64,000 nt of DNA from Pycnopodia helianthoides (lineage: Eukaryota; Echinodermata; Asteroidea; Forcipulatida; Asteriidae). The position numbers were made by a program, and so were the translations under genes. How positions within the stretch are numbered: position 1 is the stretch's first letter; every line of letters begins with the position of its first letter. The stretch lies in contig CM063261.1 of NCBI GenBank assembly GCA_032158295.1, positions 3,038,001-3,102,000 on the forward strand, given 5' to 3'. Of the stretch, positions 1 to 11,890 are shown piece after piece. Below the pieces are notes generated by a model. The model worked only from the letters and a program-made list of their open reading frames with translations, was not told the DNA's origin and made no database searches.

Positions 1-230
1 GCGGGTACCCACCGCATCTCTGGCCCGCCGCATCATTCGCAAACGGACACCAACCCTCAGAAATCTGAGAAAACGATTCATGCATGAACCGTTTCTCAGA
101 TTCTCAGATTCAAATGTTTTTGGGTGAAAACATTATCCAAACCATGTTGCTATTGCTTCGAATATACAGTGCTTCTCAATAAGTAAGTTTTTATGGTCAT
201 TAATTTGTGGAGTATTTTTCAAAGTGGTTG
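1..230 (+). repeat. TTAA-4 miniature element, 3' part, cut by window edge
   Basis: Matches the 3' half of the copy at 26345-26791: the same order of GCGGGTACC, CTCTGGCC, GACACCAACCCTCAGAA, TTTCTCAGATTC, GGGTGAAAA and a GTAAGTTTT..GGTCATT..GGAGTA ending. The terminal TTAA is not clear in this copy. Confidence 0.6.
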
Positions 231-702
231 CATCGTCGGTGGAGGCTCACGGGGACTGGTGGGTTCATGACTGAACACGGCGTACAACAATTGCTTGCAC
301 TTCGATGGGGACCTTGAACACTGCACGACATCTTCGCCATTGTACAACTTCAAGACCGCGCATTATTACAATCCCGTGGGAAATGACTTCTTTTTTACGC
401 AATTATCGGCAGGGGGATGTCACGTGGTATTGACCGCCTCAAACTGACCGATAGCAAAGACAGCTCTTCCTGCACGAGATCAACTCGCAGGATAAAAACA
501 ACTCCAGTGGACTGTCGTCATCACCGGACCCACAAATGAACGCGCATGCGCTTGTTTAATTACTCTTTTAGGAGTACAACAAGATTATTCTTTGACGGTA
601 TAGGCCTACATGTTGGTCCTAAAAAAACACACAATCTTCTCGAGTTCAAGTTCAACGAATGTTAAAATCAAAACTGTTTATTTTAAGACGAGGTTTTAGT
701 TT

Positions 703-747
703 GACTAATTAATGACTAAACTTTGAATTAGTCATTAATCATTAGTC
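703..747. repeat. AT-rich inverted repeat
   Basis: GACTAATTAATGACTA at 703-718 is mirrored by TAGTCATTAATCATTAGTC at 729-747 with a 3-nt insertion. It would form a hairpin with a loop of about 10 nt. No element family recognised. Confidence 0.5.
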
Positions 748-898
748 ATTAAGTACAGTTAAAATGTGCCAGTGGCCGGGCGCTGGACGTCATCTGGATA
801 CACACCATCATCGGAGCGTCCATCTTAGTTTTTCCAAACCGGGCTGGTAGTGAAAATAGTATGGTTTCTATATTTTTTGATAAGGGAGTGTAGCTCTT

Positions 899-1034
899 TT
901 CGAAACCACAGTTGGGCTTGGCTTCGACTTGGGCGTCGTCGGTTATTTTGAAAACGTGTGCATTTGGTATCGGGGCTTCAGACAGTCGGACGGAGCCCCA
1001 GCCAGAGCCCAAGCTCGAAGCCGCGGTTTCAAAA
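899..1034. repeat. Inverted repeat of about 135 bp
   Basis: The left arm (899-932, containing GGCTTCGACTTGGGC) is the imperfect reverse complement of the right arm (1006-1034, containing GCCCAAGCTCGAAGCC and GGTTTCAA). This looks like a small decayed terminal-inverted-repeat element. Overlapping ORFs on both strands here follow from the inverted symmetry. Confidence 0.45.
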
Positions 1035-2279
1035 ACAGCCCTTTGCTGTACAGTGTCTTGCCAAACAAAAATTAGCTGTTCATTCTAACCTTGTAATGAG
1101 CTACAAAGTTTTCCGCTTAACACAGTATTATTTGTGTCCAGAAATAAAACAAGATATAAATGCACAAATTTTACTAATTTTCCATCAACTATTTAGCGAA
1201 ATTTCGACGACACGTCAATAGCAAACTGATGTATATTATAAACGGTGCAAAGCTACACCAGAAAAATTAGACAGTGTCCGGCCATGACCGAGTTCGTTTT
1301 GGGACCGACCCCCTTGTAAGTTAAACCGGTAGTTTGTGTTATGGTTACTTTTAAAAGGTTACACTCAGTGCTATGACTGGAATGTCAGAACTTTATGATA
1401 GTTTATAAACAATCCGTTTTACAATATCAGGGTTAAACCGATGAAAGTCCATAAAACCATTTGCCGTGGGACGGGCCACAGCTTTCAACTGACCGCAACG
1501 GCCTACTACCGCGTAAAAAAGAAAAATGCCGTACCGTAATGTTCGCCTTCACCACAACGGGTGCCTTTTTCAGTCCGGCGTAATCAAACATGCATGATAG
1601 TGACAGCCTTGGACGAAGTGGTGGCATAAACATACAAGTATGTTTGTTTCTTTAAGCATGTTCTGCGAGCTCGAATTTTTGTTGGGGGGGGGGGGTTGAT
1701 GGGCTCGAAAACGCAAAGCCACGCTCCAAGGCGATAGATGGGCGCAGGGGAAAGTTTTGACAGCTCTCCGAGAGGCGCGTCACCCCCTTCACTTTATACT
1801 TGTTAATCCGTAGTCTATGACAAAACATCAATTTCCTATCGTTTGATTGAATTTGTAACATCCTTCCTTGGGCATAGATAAACTACATGGATGTTGTGCG
1901 TGGAGGGACTTGGGTGTTTCTGTGCCCCCCCCCTTCTTTATAAGCGCTAAGGACAGAAATATAGACCCTTGTAGTACAGCGGATGAATACTGAGTGCGTG
2001 GATCAAGTCTCATGACGTAGGCCTACTAGTAGTAGTAGAGTTGGCATTAAGTCAATGGTGTTCATTTCGCATCAGCGACTTGACGTGTACGTATCGCCGT
2101 ACATCAACACACGCACGTGGGTCACCACAATTGCACCCAACACTGTATACCTGATCATTGCCATATCCACTGTCAACAAGTTAACAACCAAGGTTCCTCC
2201 TCCAGAAGATGCCCCCACGTCACCAGGATTATTTCTAGTGATTTGACATCTTTTGAAAAAAATAAATACAAAAATAACC
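1035..2279. other. Upstream region and presumed 5' leader, no gene seen
   Basis: Contains a G run near 1684, a C run near 1926 and GTAGTAGTAG near 2027, then the presumed 5' leader of the collagen gene. The short ORFs here are unsupported. Confidence 0.4.
1937..1944 (+). promoter_or_regulatory. Possible TATA box upstream of the collagen gene
   Basis: TTTATAAG lies about 340 bp before the start codon. Initiation about 30 bp downstream would give a 5' leader of roughly 310 nt. This is position and motif only; such motifs are common by chance in AT-rich DNA. Confidence 0.15.
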
Positions 2280-2534
2280 ATGGAGAACGGAAAGAACTCG
2301 GTGGTGGACACAGCAGCGAAGGGAGCTCGGAGGTGTTCTTTTGCAGCGGCAGTCTGGGGATTAACGGTAACTGTCTTTAGTGTGGGCTCGGTGCTGTGCT
2401 GTTTTCTCCTATACCGCAGGATTTCATATGTGGAGTTGGATTTCTCTCGAGTGCAAAGCAGACACGACGAGGACAGAATACAGGAATGGGTGGAAAAATA
2501 CGTCCAGAAGGAGGTGAACCGGTTGGTGGAGCAA
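2280..2534 (+). CDS. Transmembrane collagen (MACIT, XIII/XXIII/XXV-like), coding exon 1
   Basis: First coding exon of a membrane-anchored collagen, 85 codons. The ATG at 2280 lies in a strong ACCATGG context and is the first ATG after an in-frame TGA at 2244-2246. Residues 1-20 are a short polar tail with Lys14, Arg17 and Arg18. Residues about 21-45 form one hydrophobic helix ending in LLYRR. Residues about 50-85 are charged and heptad-like (SRVQSRHDEDRIQEWVEKYV), as expected for the trimerising coiled coil just outside the membrane in this family. The exon ends in phase 0 at a consensus donor, GCAA|gtgagt. There is no cleavable signal peptide, so the helix should act as a type II anchor, with the C-terminus outside the cell. 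Members of this family are shed collagens that bind matrix and integrins; that role is inferred from architecture. The type XIII, XXIII or XXV relationship cannot be resolved from so short a segment. Confidence 0.72.
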
Positions 2535-2982
2535 GTGAGTATGCCTTTCATGTTTTTTTTATTTTATAACGGCTCTCAGATCACAGGGCCCGGGTGGGTG
2601 TACAATCCACCGTGTCTCGCCGGCGTGTTACGCCGTCGATTGCTCGACCATGACCGGGGCTTAACTCGGTAGCGGACTCCAGGGTAGCAGTCCGGGCATT
2701 CACCGCACACACAAGTACCCTTCATCGATTTCAGTCCCGTTGTATTACTCGTATTTAACCTGTCTACCGGAATGCCTTTCTCTTGATATCAAAAAAAAAG
2801 TAGGCCATCAAAGAACCCCGTCCGTCTCTCTGTTTCTCATTCTATTTTGCTTTTTTTTTCCACCGAAGTGCTAATACGTGTCTTAAGACCGGAATCGGTT
2901 TATGTCCACGGTACAATGTGGGTTTTGTGTGCACGGCCATACAACTCCAATCTCCACAGCAGCCGAAATGTATTCTAGTCTG

Positions 2983-2985
<3 letters not shown>

Positions 2986-3011
<26 letters not shown>
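2986..3011. repeat. Poly-T tract (26 nt)
   Basis: Uninterrupted T run inside intron 1. It could be the A tail of a minus-strand retroposon, but no recognisable retroposon body adjoins it. Confidence 0.9.
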
Positions 3012-3013
<2 letters not shown>

Positions 3014-3424
3014 TACACTAGATCCCATTGTAGCGTGGTGTGTATATACAGTGTTTGAATTGTTACATAACCAGCTAGCCCCAGCTGACATGCTGTACTA
3101 AAAGGGCTTCTGCCCGAATTTCCTTTTTGCAGTTTGGTGAATCACCTTTCAGTTCCCCCGTCCAATATATTATTCTCTCGGCACACACACTCAAGGTTAC
3201 AACTTTGTGTAATAAGTCACATCAGCTGTTGTAACACACAAGGCTAGGGGGGTGTGCGCAAAAGGAGTTGAATGTAACTTTGACATTTATTTTATCAAAT
3301 TACCTGCGGTGTAATTTACACCCCGTGGGTTTACTTAAAACTCCAGTGGTTGTTTTATTGGCCCTAGCTGGGTGAAGTAGCTATATAGCCTGTTGTGTGT
3401 TTGGGTTTATGTATCATACACTTT

Positions 3425-3592
3425 GAAGACAAGGTTTTAGACAGGATTTGGGAAAAGGGTGTCCAAACTTGCTGAAAATTTTAAACTGGGTGTCCAAATT
3501 GCTCACTTACAATACGTTTACATGTAAATGACAGATAAAAACAGGGTGTCCAAACTTAAAACAGGGTGTCCAGACACCCAGACACCCATCTG
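3425..3592. repeat. Block of repeated GGGTGTCCAAACTT motifs
   Basis: Four copies of a GGGTGTCC(A/C) motif occur in about 160 bp, led by AAGGTTTTAGACAGGAT. A related lead-in plus one motif (AAGGTTTTAGGCAGGAT..CAGGGTGTGC) occurs near 53283, so this is probably a decayed dispersed repeat. Confidence 0.4.
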
Positions 3593-4966
3593 GCTAACAG
3601 TACACTATGTTTGGAAACCAAAATGCCTTGTGAATTGGTAGTTTAATTGTTTTAAAAGAACACACAAAAAACTTACTGAGTATTTGTGTTTTTTATCAAG
3701 TGCGGTTAATTCTACCTCCATGAGTTACTGTAGGGTGTATATCTTGTTTTGTTAAAACCATACGGGTTAATCGTAGAAAGGAAAATAAATTTTGGCACTA
3801 GTAAGAAATATCCGCACAAGATGTCGTATCAACAACAACCTCATCAGATACGATGAAGAAAAACAACTTCAACCAAGGTTTTTAAACAGTCTATTAAACA
3901 AAGGATTGTAATGTGTCAGTACTGGAATAATTAAGAATTTATGAAGCATTAGGCAAAATGACATACTTAAAACAGAGCAAAGCAGAGCTACAGGAAAGCA
4001 CAAAATAAATGAAAAAACAGATAAATTGATTGTAAGGTGCACGAAAGTGTGTGAATCGACGTAAACCATAAACTCAATCTCCAAAATTAAGAAATGAAAA
4101 CAAGAGATTTAGTCAAGCACCTGCAGATTGACCACATGAAAGTACAATAATTTTTTTATTGAGCCTTTGAATGCAGTAGGTACTCATGTCATAACCTTCC
4201 CCCAATCTTTTAGTCATTTTGCAATGTCACTAAAAATACAGTTCTTATTGTCATGTCAAAATATTTCACCCCCTAAAAAGAAGCTATGAGTGACAGCCCT
4301 TAAATCTAGGCAACAGTAAACCTACCTCTCTATTTAGAATTGTGTACACAATCGTGTTTTGTTCCCTTTTCTGTTAATTTTGTTGGTACTCTGTTTTCAA
4401 ACAAACTTGCTTATCAAGGTTTGTTTTTTAGATCAATCAATCCATTATGAAGTGTACATCTTTGTAACACGTTTGAATTTTGATATTCCCCGAATCGCTA
4501 TAAAAAAACCAAACGCTCTTTCCGGTCTCATGAATGGTAGACAGGTTGTAAACAGAAAGTTACTTTCTGCTTCTCATTGCACGCAACTTGTGTTAAGACC
4601 CGGTCCCCCTTCAAGGTTAGCCCAGTCATGGGCGCACAGCGGCCCACGGGTAACCAGTGTACCCAGGGCTAACAACGCCAACCCTTAGCAGCTGAAGTTC
4701 ACAAGGGCAGCATGGAGTCAGCCGTGCTGCCTGCTGGGTTGGTTCTTGCAGGGTATCTTTAAAGTTTTAAAGGCAGGGTATATATAGCTATAATGACATG
4801 ACGGTGTTGTGTTTTGTCCGGTAGTTAAAGTAGTGGTAAATCTGAAAGGGAATACAATGTATGAAAGAGCTCCATTGTTCAGGTTTTCTTGTTTTCAAAA
4901 TTGGAAAAAGTTGAATCAACTGTTTACCAACCAAAAGGGCCAATGGTATAGTATGCAAGATATATT

Positions 4967-5095
4967 TAGGCCTAACATTTTGACCCTAGCAGAGTTTTTC
5001 TCTAAGGCTTTGGCCTGACGTTTTTTTACCCTAGCAGAGTTTCTCAAAGGCTTTTTAGCCTTCGAGAAAGACTCTACTAGGGTTAAAATATCAGG
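4967..5095. repeat. Snap-back element with CCCTAGCAGAG arms
   Basis: ACCCTAGCAGAGTTTCTC at about 5028-5045 pairs with GAGAAAGACTCTACTAGGGT at about 5063-5082 across a loop centred on 5054. The left arm is also repeated directly just upstream (GACCCTAGCAGAGTTTTTCT). AGGCCT..ATTTTGA and TAAAATATCAGGCC frame the whole. It looks like a foldback element with a duplicated left arm. Confidence 0.55.
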
Positions 5096-5531
5096 CCACT
5101 AATTGTTTTTTGCTTTTGTTTTTAAAATTGTCACCTATGGAAGTTGACTTAAAACATAAGTGTCCAGACAATGTGAAGTCAATGTATAGAGTGCGTTGTT
5201 TTGGTTTCGTTTTTGCAAAATAAGATTTGTAAAATATTGCCGGGAAAAAAAGCTTTTTAAAAAAGGGAAATATTTCTCAGGAGGCTTGATACAACCCCTC
5301 CCAATTTTAACCTTAAAAAATAAGAATTTTTTTATTAAAACTCATCAATTTAATCTGTGGATTGTTACAGACGCAGAAGTTCATCGCTCTCACCGGAATC
5401 TAGTTGTTTTCAATGAGAATTTACAAGTCACGATTCTCTAAGATGTTCAAAAATGAAAGTTAACCCCTTTAAAGATCGACCCCCGTTTTGTATAATGGCG
5501 AACATTTATCTTTTTTACCCCCTCTCTGCAG

Positions 5532-5595
5532 AGACTCAACGCCCATGCGGAGAGAAGAGTCGAGCGAAGCCTGGAAAATTGTATGTGCCCACCAG
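5532..5595 (+). CDS. Transmembrane collagen, coding exon 2 (coiled-coil end, furin-like site, CPPG entry)
   Basis: A 64-nt exon that continues exon 1 in phase 0 and ends in phase 1 inside a glycine codon. The acceptor has an excellent pyrimidine tract (ttttttaccccctctctgcag) and the donor is consensus CCACCAG|gtaagt. It encodes residues 86-107, RLNAHAERRVERSLENCMCP followed by P-G. RRVER is a furin-type basic motif, matching the shedding site found near this position in membrane collagens. The Cys-x-Cys-Pro-Pro-Gly run matches the junction where the collagenous domain begins in XIII/XXIII/XXV-type chains, where the cysteines may link the trimer. The split Gly codon at the 3' end fits a following Gly-X-Y exon. 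I could not find that exon in the window. Confidence 0.72.
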
Positions 5596-7734
5596 GTAAG
5601 TCCAGCTTCTCTCAAGTCTCAAGGATGTTTGTTTCGCTGTTACATCAGGTTTTTTTTTTATTGTTGACGTTATGTTTAGCAATTGACCCCGGTCATGCTA
5701 ACGAGGTTTTCCTGTGACGAGAATGTTGACTTTACAATTTACGACAATTTCCTGTCTTGGAGTTTAATTCTGTCTTAATTTTCTCTCTTGCTGTTTTGGA
5801 AATTTGTATAATAGGGATTGTAGTAGCCCAGATATTTATGGCTGTTTGTTTGTAAAGTTTTGTCTGCATCATCAATTTTCCATCAATTTTCAGCAGATTG
5901 TTTTGTTATTCTTTTGTCCACTTGCCCTATGGGAGAATGGGGAATAGCGCAAGCAGCCAAACTGATGGTTAAATCTTGGCTTAGTTCAGCTTAGTTTTTA
6001 CATGAAGGTCTTCTTTACAAAACCTGTTTGCAGTTCAATGTAGGGTAACCTATTTGAAGAACAGTTAGAACAGTCACTTTGTGATATAGGGCCTATGTGT
6101 TTCATAAAAAAGTGATTGCCTTTCAAGTTTACTTGAAGAATTGCTCGCTTGATGTTCTTGACGACGTTTTAGTTCACATTTAACACAACTTAAAATTGGC
6201 TGGCCCTTAAAATTGGCTGGCCACGGTCCTTTGTTCCTTTGTAAAAATGTGCTCTTCTTTCCCCTTAAAGAGTTTTCAACTCCACAAAACATAAATTTAG
6301 TCTTCCTGGCCATGGTTGACCCCAAACTTGAAAGGTAATTTGTTAACAAATAAGTCACATTGTGGTGGCCGGGCTTTTTTTTGTTTATTAAAGCTGGTAT
6401 GTCGTAGTAACTTGAGGAGAATTCTCAGGCTGCAATCCTCAGATGGCCGGCCGACCAGGACAGTCCCAGTGATGCTGACTCTACTGGACAGTGCCCTGTG
6501 TGTCAACTAGTTCATTAATTGACCAATGAAGGCTAGGAACAGGCATCCCTGTTAACAGAAGAGGGGGGGGGGTCGTCATCGGGGCCAAAAATAGAACAAG
6601 GGTCTTAAGTGTAGAGATTATGTGCAAGGAGAAAGCCATCACTTAAAAGACTTTAAAAACCTGTGACTGCGTGTACTTTTGGATAACTGGCTAATAGAAG
6701 AAATTATATCACACTAGGCCTAAACCACGGTATGCCTAGTTGTAGGAGTACTGGAGTGGTTGTAACCTTGGTTACATACAATTTTCACTGGTTTGGTTAT
6801 AAATGTATTTTTGTCCATTGAGTAAGCTTGTGTTACTGGTTTGAAGTGTAGATTGACTCTGTAATGCACGTATTGGCTTTGTCCGAATTTAGGCCGAGTT
6901 TGAGTTGGGGTTGCGGCTGTTGCTAAGGGCATTGCTATGGGCATCATAATATGCTTCAACGCTTGTTCACATGATGATCAAGCCACAGCCACAGCTAATT
7001 TTAACAAGGCACCAGACTTTCCCCCTGGTACCCTCATTTTCATTTAACACATAAAAATAGACCTAAAAACAACAAGTTACCATTGAGGGATTAATACCTG
7101 TCTTGGACCCTGAACCCCAATGTTTTTTATAGCAACTCCACCCAGTCCCAGACGAGCTTGTATTTCTCTCCACTCTTTACCTAGGTACCCAAGGATTACC
7201 TGTTCAATTTATTTTCCAAACAGTACGTGTGCACTAATTAATTTCCTTTTGGATGGCACTGGCGGGCATGTCGGTTGACCCCGGGTCTCTTGGGGGCATT
7301 TCTTGTGCCATAAAAAGGAGTCGAAGCTTTGATCTTGTGATTTTAGAGGACCGTGTCTCGGATATAGCTCTGGAGGCGTAAGATTCGACGGAAATTCAGT
7401 CTAGTTAAAAAAGAACCTCTGGCTGTGGGTTCTGTGTAACTATGACTGAGTCTCCACAAAATATTGACAGTTAGGTAACAACGTCTACTTTTGTTATTTA
7501 TGGTTAAATTACACACAATAGCCATTTTAAAATAATCATCTGAATTTATGAATCTGCAAGCAACGATTCTTGCTGAGGATTAAGGGCAATAAATTGGGCT
7601 CTGTACGAGTTGATGAAGTTTTCTTTGCGGTGGTTTAAAACTGCCTCTTATGGAAGTTGATGTTGATTTCATGAATCTGCAAGTACATGGATTTCTTTCT
7701 TTTACTTGTCCCTGATCAGTCAGCGCTCTCCCTC
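5596..7734. other. Start of long intron 2, nothing recognised
   Basis: AT-rich DNA with small homopolymers and a G run near 6563. No exon with Gly-X-Y periodicity and no clear mobile element. The short ORFs around 6.1-6.5 kb and 7.3-7.8 kb have no coding signature. Confidence 0.4.
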
Positions 7735-7990
7735 TAACAGTGGTCCGCGGCCAAACGCCAGTTAAAACAGCCGACGACCAGTTAAATATGCTGTCCAATG
7801 TAGTCCGGCTGGGTAGTTCATTTGAGCTCCCCACTGCTACGTATGTAAATCACTGATTGTTCATAATTGCTTCAAATTACAAGTCGCACAGTATTGAAAG
7901 GAACCAGTGAAAAAGCTGGTGGACTGGATAAAATTACAAGCTTATTAGTTCCCCCTTGCTAGTCACTGAAAAGGTTAAGGGCAAACCCTG
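7735..7990 (+). repeat. CAGTGGTCCGC element, copy 1
   Basis: Begins ACAGTGGTCCGCGGCC and ends CTAGTCACTGAAAAGGTTAAGGGCAAACCCTG. The same ends occur at 28426-28634 and, reversed, at 51732-51945. A dispersed element of about 210-255 bp with CAGTG/CCCTG-type ends; class unknown. Confidence 0.5.
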
Positions 7991-10138
7991 TTGGTAATTC
8001 TACAGTAACCCTTGATGTGAGAAAGGGCTACCAGGTAAAAAGGTTACCAAGGAAAGTGATATTGAATAGTATTGATCGCCACCCCTTGTAAATTTGTAGC
8101 CATGTTTTCTAATACTGTAAAACAGTTATATAAAAGTTTGTGCATTGTTGAGTATGTGGGGATCCTCTTTTTTGGGGGACTACAAACAGGAGCAGACAAA
8201 AACTCCCCTAAGCTTCACGCGGTGACTGCGGTTTAGCACAACCAAATAATCCTTTCCTAAACTCGGCCTTTGACAAACAAACAAAGCAGTAGCATGGGCA
8301 ACATGCAAGAAAGTCTTACCACCAATCAATGTTTTTAGTAACAGGAATTAACGCTCATCCACTTCTGGTGTTGCCACCATTTGGCCAGGCACACAAAAAA
8401 AATTGGGGTGCCGTCTCCACTGACCATGACAAAGTTCATGCACGATTATTTTTTTGTTCGACGAAATCTTTAATAAAAAGAGAAAAACAAGAGATGCTAA
8501 TCTACTGACAAAATCAGGTCAATTAGACATTTTGTGTAAGACCCAGAATCAACTCCTTTTTTTCATTACAAAAGATGTCCTGCTTTTTAAATTAGATAGA
8601 ACCCTGGGCAGGAAATGAATGTCCCCCACCTCTTCTCGATCTAGGTTATGAGGGACACTTTTTGGCTTAATGTCATTAGTCATCTTAAAACAACACACAT
8701 TCTGGTGAGATCGAGAAACCAGCTAGGGGTAGTTAATGGGGAAATTCCCTCTTGTCTACAGTCTTTGATAATTTTTTTGTTAAAAGGGGACACTGACCAA
8801 CAGTTTTTTTTTCTTCATGAGGCCAAACTAGAGACTCGGTCTTTCTAAGTTATAGGCTGTTATTTGTAAGCTCCTTTAAATAGGAAGTGAGGTCTGATTG
8901 TGTTTTGATGTATTAGGGCGCATTTAACGTTCTAATCTTGAGCCCTGGACAAGGCTTTAGTTCGGCCATGTTTTAAAAAGCAGTGTACTGCTTTGGTGGT
9001 CCTTGTTGGGTTGGTAGCAACTATGTTGCAATTCTCGATCAAGCGTGCTCAAGGGTTATGTGGTGTTCATCGAACGGATTCTTTTCTGTCCATTTTTTCT
9101 TTTTCTGAGAAAACTTTTAAGGGAGTGTATTCCACCCCGTACCCCGGCCTCCCAGACCTCTTTAACATGGTAATAGCTAACCTTAAGTTGTACTTTATTG
9201 GAACTTGAGGGTGGGGGAGTTTGGCAAACCCATAACCCCCTGGGTGCGTCTGCAGAAAAACCCTTTTTCAATTCAGACAGTTTTTTTTGTGACATCTTGG
9301 TTTTTCGGGGTTGTTGTCACAATCACTGTGAAAGTCAGTACAGGAGATGGTTTGATGCACTGTTTGTTCACTGTACGGGAGATGTTTTCCATGCTGGTTT
9401 TCAATTTAAAACAACTTTGTATGCTGTTTCCATTTCCAGCTTTACTACGACAGGTCAAAACACGCTGTCCCGCCCCTTCAAAACTTGCATGGTTGTATCA
9501 TTGAGGAAAGGTTGTGTTCATGGACAGGAAAGGTTTCATAGTGCGTGTACGTGTGTGTGTGTGTGTGGGTGGTGGTTGGTTGGTTCTTGGTTGAGTGAAA
9601 TTATGCAAGACATTGGTAGTAGTCTAGACCAGCTTATGTTATAGGGGACCTGGGATTGTTTGGAGCAAGGATTAACTTCCTGTTCTGCTTGTAGTGGGAG
9701 AGTAGTGGCCACTTTAATGTAGATATAGGGTTCACCTCTGATTCACCCAATGGTCAGGGCCACACTGTGCACACACACACATGCTTTAGGTTCTTATGTT
9801 GGGTGCGAGGCAAGTAGATAGAGTCCGCAAATTCACACCCTGGAATTTCTGCTCTCTGTGGACTCTGACTTTGCTTACAGCAACTGAAGTCGTGAGATGA
9901 GTGGGGCTTCCCAGTGATACATTTCAAGCTCCATAAGTGTACGTTATTTGGCCTTTGGAATGCAGCCTTCATTCTATTTCTAGCATACCTGTTTTGTTCA
10001 TTATAGTACATTTTGTTTCCGGATTATAGGGCCTACCACCAATACTATTACTTAAATAGCTGTTATTTGTTTCTTAAAGAGGGAAAGATGACAGTATTTC
10101 TGACAAAGTAAGGCCTGGTTGTTTTTTGGCATGCTATA
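7991..10138. other. No gene recognised
   Basis: Contains a (GT)n run at about 9547-9568 and a (CA)n run near 9770. The 148-codon ORF near 9.2-9.6 kb runs through the GT microsatellite and is not convincing. Confidence 0.4.
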
Positions 10139-10176
10139 CTCATAGCGAAAGGACCACCGTGGTCCTTAGCTCTATG
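10139..10176. repeat. Short perfect palindrome
   Basis: AAGGACCAC and GTGGTCCTT flank a single C, with outer CATAG/CTATG pairing. It could form a cruciform or a small RNA hairpin. TGCTATACT is repeated directly on both sides, which suggests a small insertion. Confidence 0.55.
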
Positions 10177-10610
10177 CTATACTGAACTCTAAATGGAACC
10201 AAACGACACTAGCTTTGAGTTTTGGTTGATACTGGGTGGTTAAGGATTAGCAGTCAGGGATTATGTTGGATTAAAGAGTATTAAAGAGAGATTTACTCTC
10301 TTACGGTGTGGTTTAACCGCTGATTGGAAGGTATTTATCTTCTGGAGGTCCATCCACAGAATCACGTACCCGCCACTAGTTCAAGTGGAACCACCCTTCT
10401 CCTAATTAGCAGGGGCACCCACAAATAGCACCCTCCACCCCCTTAAAACCCACCACTCCAACACCCTCTTCAAGCTTCAAGTGGGATGTATTTGGCTTAT
10501 TTCCGCCCCGTAGTAAGCATCTCCTCCTGTTGAACAGCTCCGCTACCCTGGGCTAAATCAAAACTAAAGGGCTGACACTGAAAGGGGGGAGTTTTTGGGA
10601 GGAAGGGTTA

Positions 10611-10629
10611 CCCCCCCCCCCCCCCCCCC
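10611..10629. repeat. Poly-C tract (about 19 nt)
   Basis: One of more than a dozen long G or C runs in the window, and among the longest. Confidence 0.85.
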
Positions 10630-10941
10630 GAGCGCCGGGGATGAAGTTCAAGGAAATGGGGCTGATTGGGCCAGTCACAGACAGTTTATGGGATAAAAGG
10701 TTCAGTGGCAAAGGCAATGCGGTCTGGTTAACGTAGTACTCTGATTGCACAGGTCAGGGCTGAGTGGTACGTGTGGTAGCTCTGTGCCGATACTCTGCAT
10801 CAAGATCAACCTAAAAAGAAATCAACCTAAAAAATAAAAGTAAATAAAAAAAGTGTCATACATTGTAAAGAGTACTAAAACTAGGTTGATCTATGGCAGA
10901 AATTGTTTAACATTTTTGAGCAATCACCATGCCAACTCCCA

Positions 10942-11098
10942 CATGCCTGGAATTACCATGGAGCCCATGGCCTCTGCATGTTGCCCTGGTCTTGGCCTGG
11001 ATGCCCCCTTCAGAAGGTTCCCTTAGACCTTCCAGTGGAAGTGCCCCCTGCAAATTTAATAACAGCCTTGCCCTCTCAAAGATGAAATTTCAGGCCTG
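10942..11098 (+). repeat. CAGGCCTG miniature element, copy 1
   Basis: Shares the family order: (CAGGCCTGGAATTAC), a CATGGCCTC block, GTCTTGGCCTGG, GTGCCCTTGCAAAAT-like and CTCTCAAAGATGAAATTTC, ending CAGGCCTG. The left end has decayed to CATGCCTGG. Inverted CAGGCCTGGAATT ends mark a small DNA transposon derivative. Confidence 0.7.
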
Positions 11099-11890
11099 TT
11101 GTCAGTCACTTAGCGAGTGTAAAAAAGCCAACATAATCTCATGCAATCTACAGGTCTTATTACTTGTAGAATATTTCCGCAGAGATTTTGACTGTATGTT
11201 TTCCATTCTCTGTAGTCAGTATTTTTCAGACAGAGGAACGACAAGCTAAAGTGAAGCAGGCGTTGCTATAACCTGCAATCTCAGTTGTACTAACTGACTA
11301 CATGCACAGTCAGACCTCACAATGTTAAACTATGGGCACACTTCCAAAAACACTCCATCTCGATGACAACCCCCCACTACCCTGGTAAAAATTGTCGCAG
11401 CCCCCCTGCAATATAAACCACAGAGCTCTTGAGAATGGGGGTAACCCATCTCGTGGCAGGACATGCTATGCTGACTCGCAGCAAGGAGGGGCGTGCTTCT
11501 GCCTCCGGCGATGATTCACACAAATTGGGTTCCCCAGTGGGAGACATCTCCGGAGTCCTGGGTAATTGAGGCTCCTCAATGTCTCAATTGGACGGGTTTT
11601 TTTTCCGAGGGATGTCAGACAGCCTCGGATGTGAAGTTTTTTCTGGGATTTTTGTTTAAAATAACGACTGATGCTAATTAGAAAATCCCGCATCGGGGAG
11701 GGGAAGCTTTCTGGTCTGGTCTCACGGAGTGCACTTTCAATTTCAATCCATGCTCATTCATTGAGTTTGCTAAATAATGACCGGCAATCACTTCAACTCG
11801 ATCAAAATCATAAACAACAGATTTGTTTGATTTTCAAGCACATGTAGCCAGAACCATTACCAGGTATTCTTAGCAGGAGGCTGAGCAAGT
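11099..11890. other. No gene recognised
   Basis: A C-rich patch near 11370-11410 and a short ORF pair near 11.5 kb without coding features. Confidence 0.35.

Larger units (their letters stand above)
2535..5531 (+). other. Intron 1 of the transmembrane collagen gene
   Basis: A 2997-bp phase-0 intron with gtgagt donor and ctctctgcag acceptor. It contains a 26-nt T run at 2986-3011, a block of repeated GGGTGTCC motifs near 3.4-3.6 kb and a snap-back repeat near 5.0 kb. No further exon is visible inside it. Confidence 0.65.

Noticed and set aside
9198..9644. 148-codon plus-strand ORF
   Set aside because: It reads through a GT microsatellite, has no domain and overlaps other ORFs of similar length; consistent with chance.
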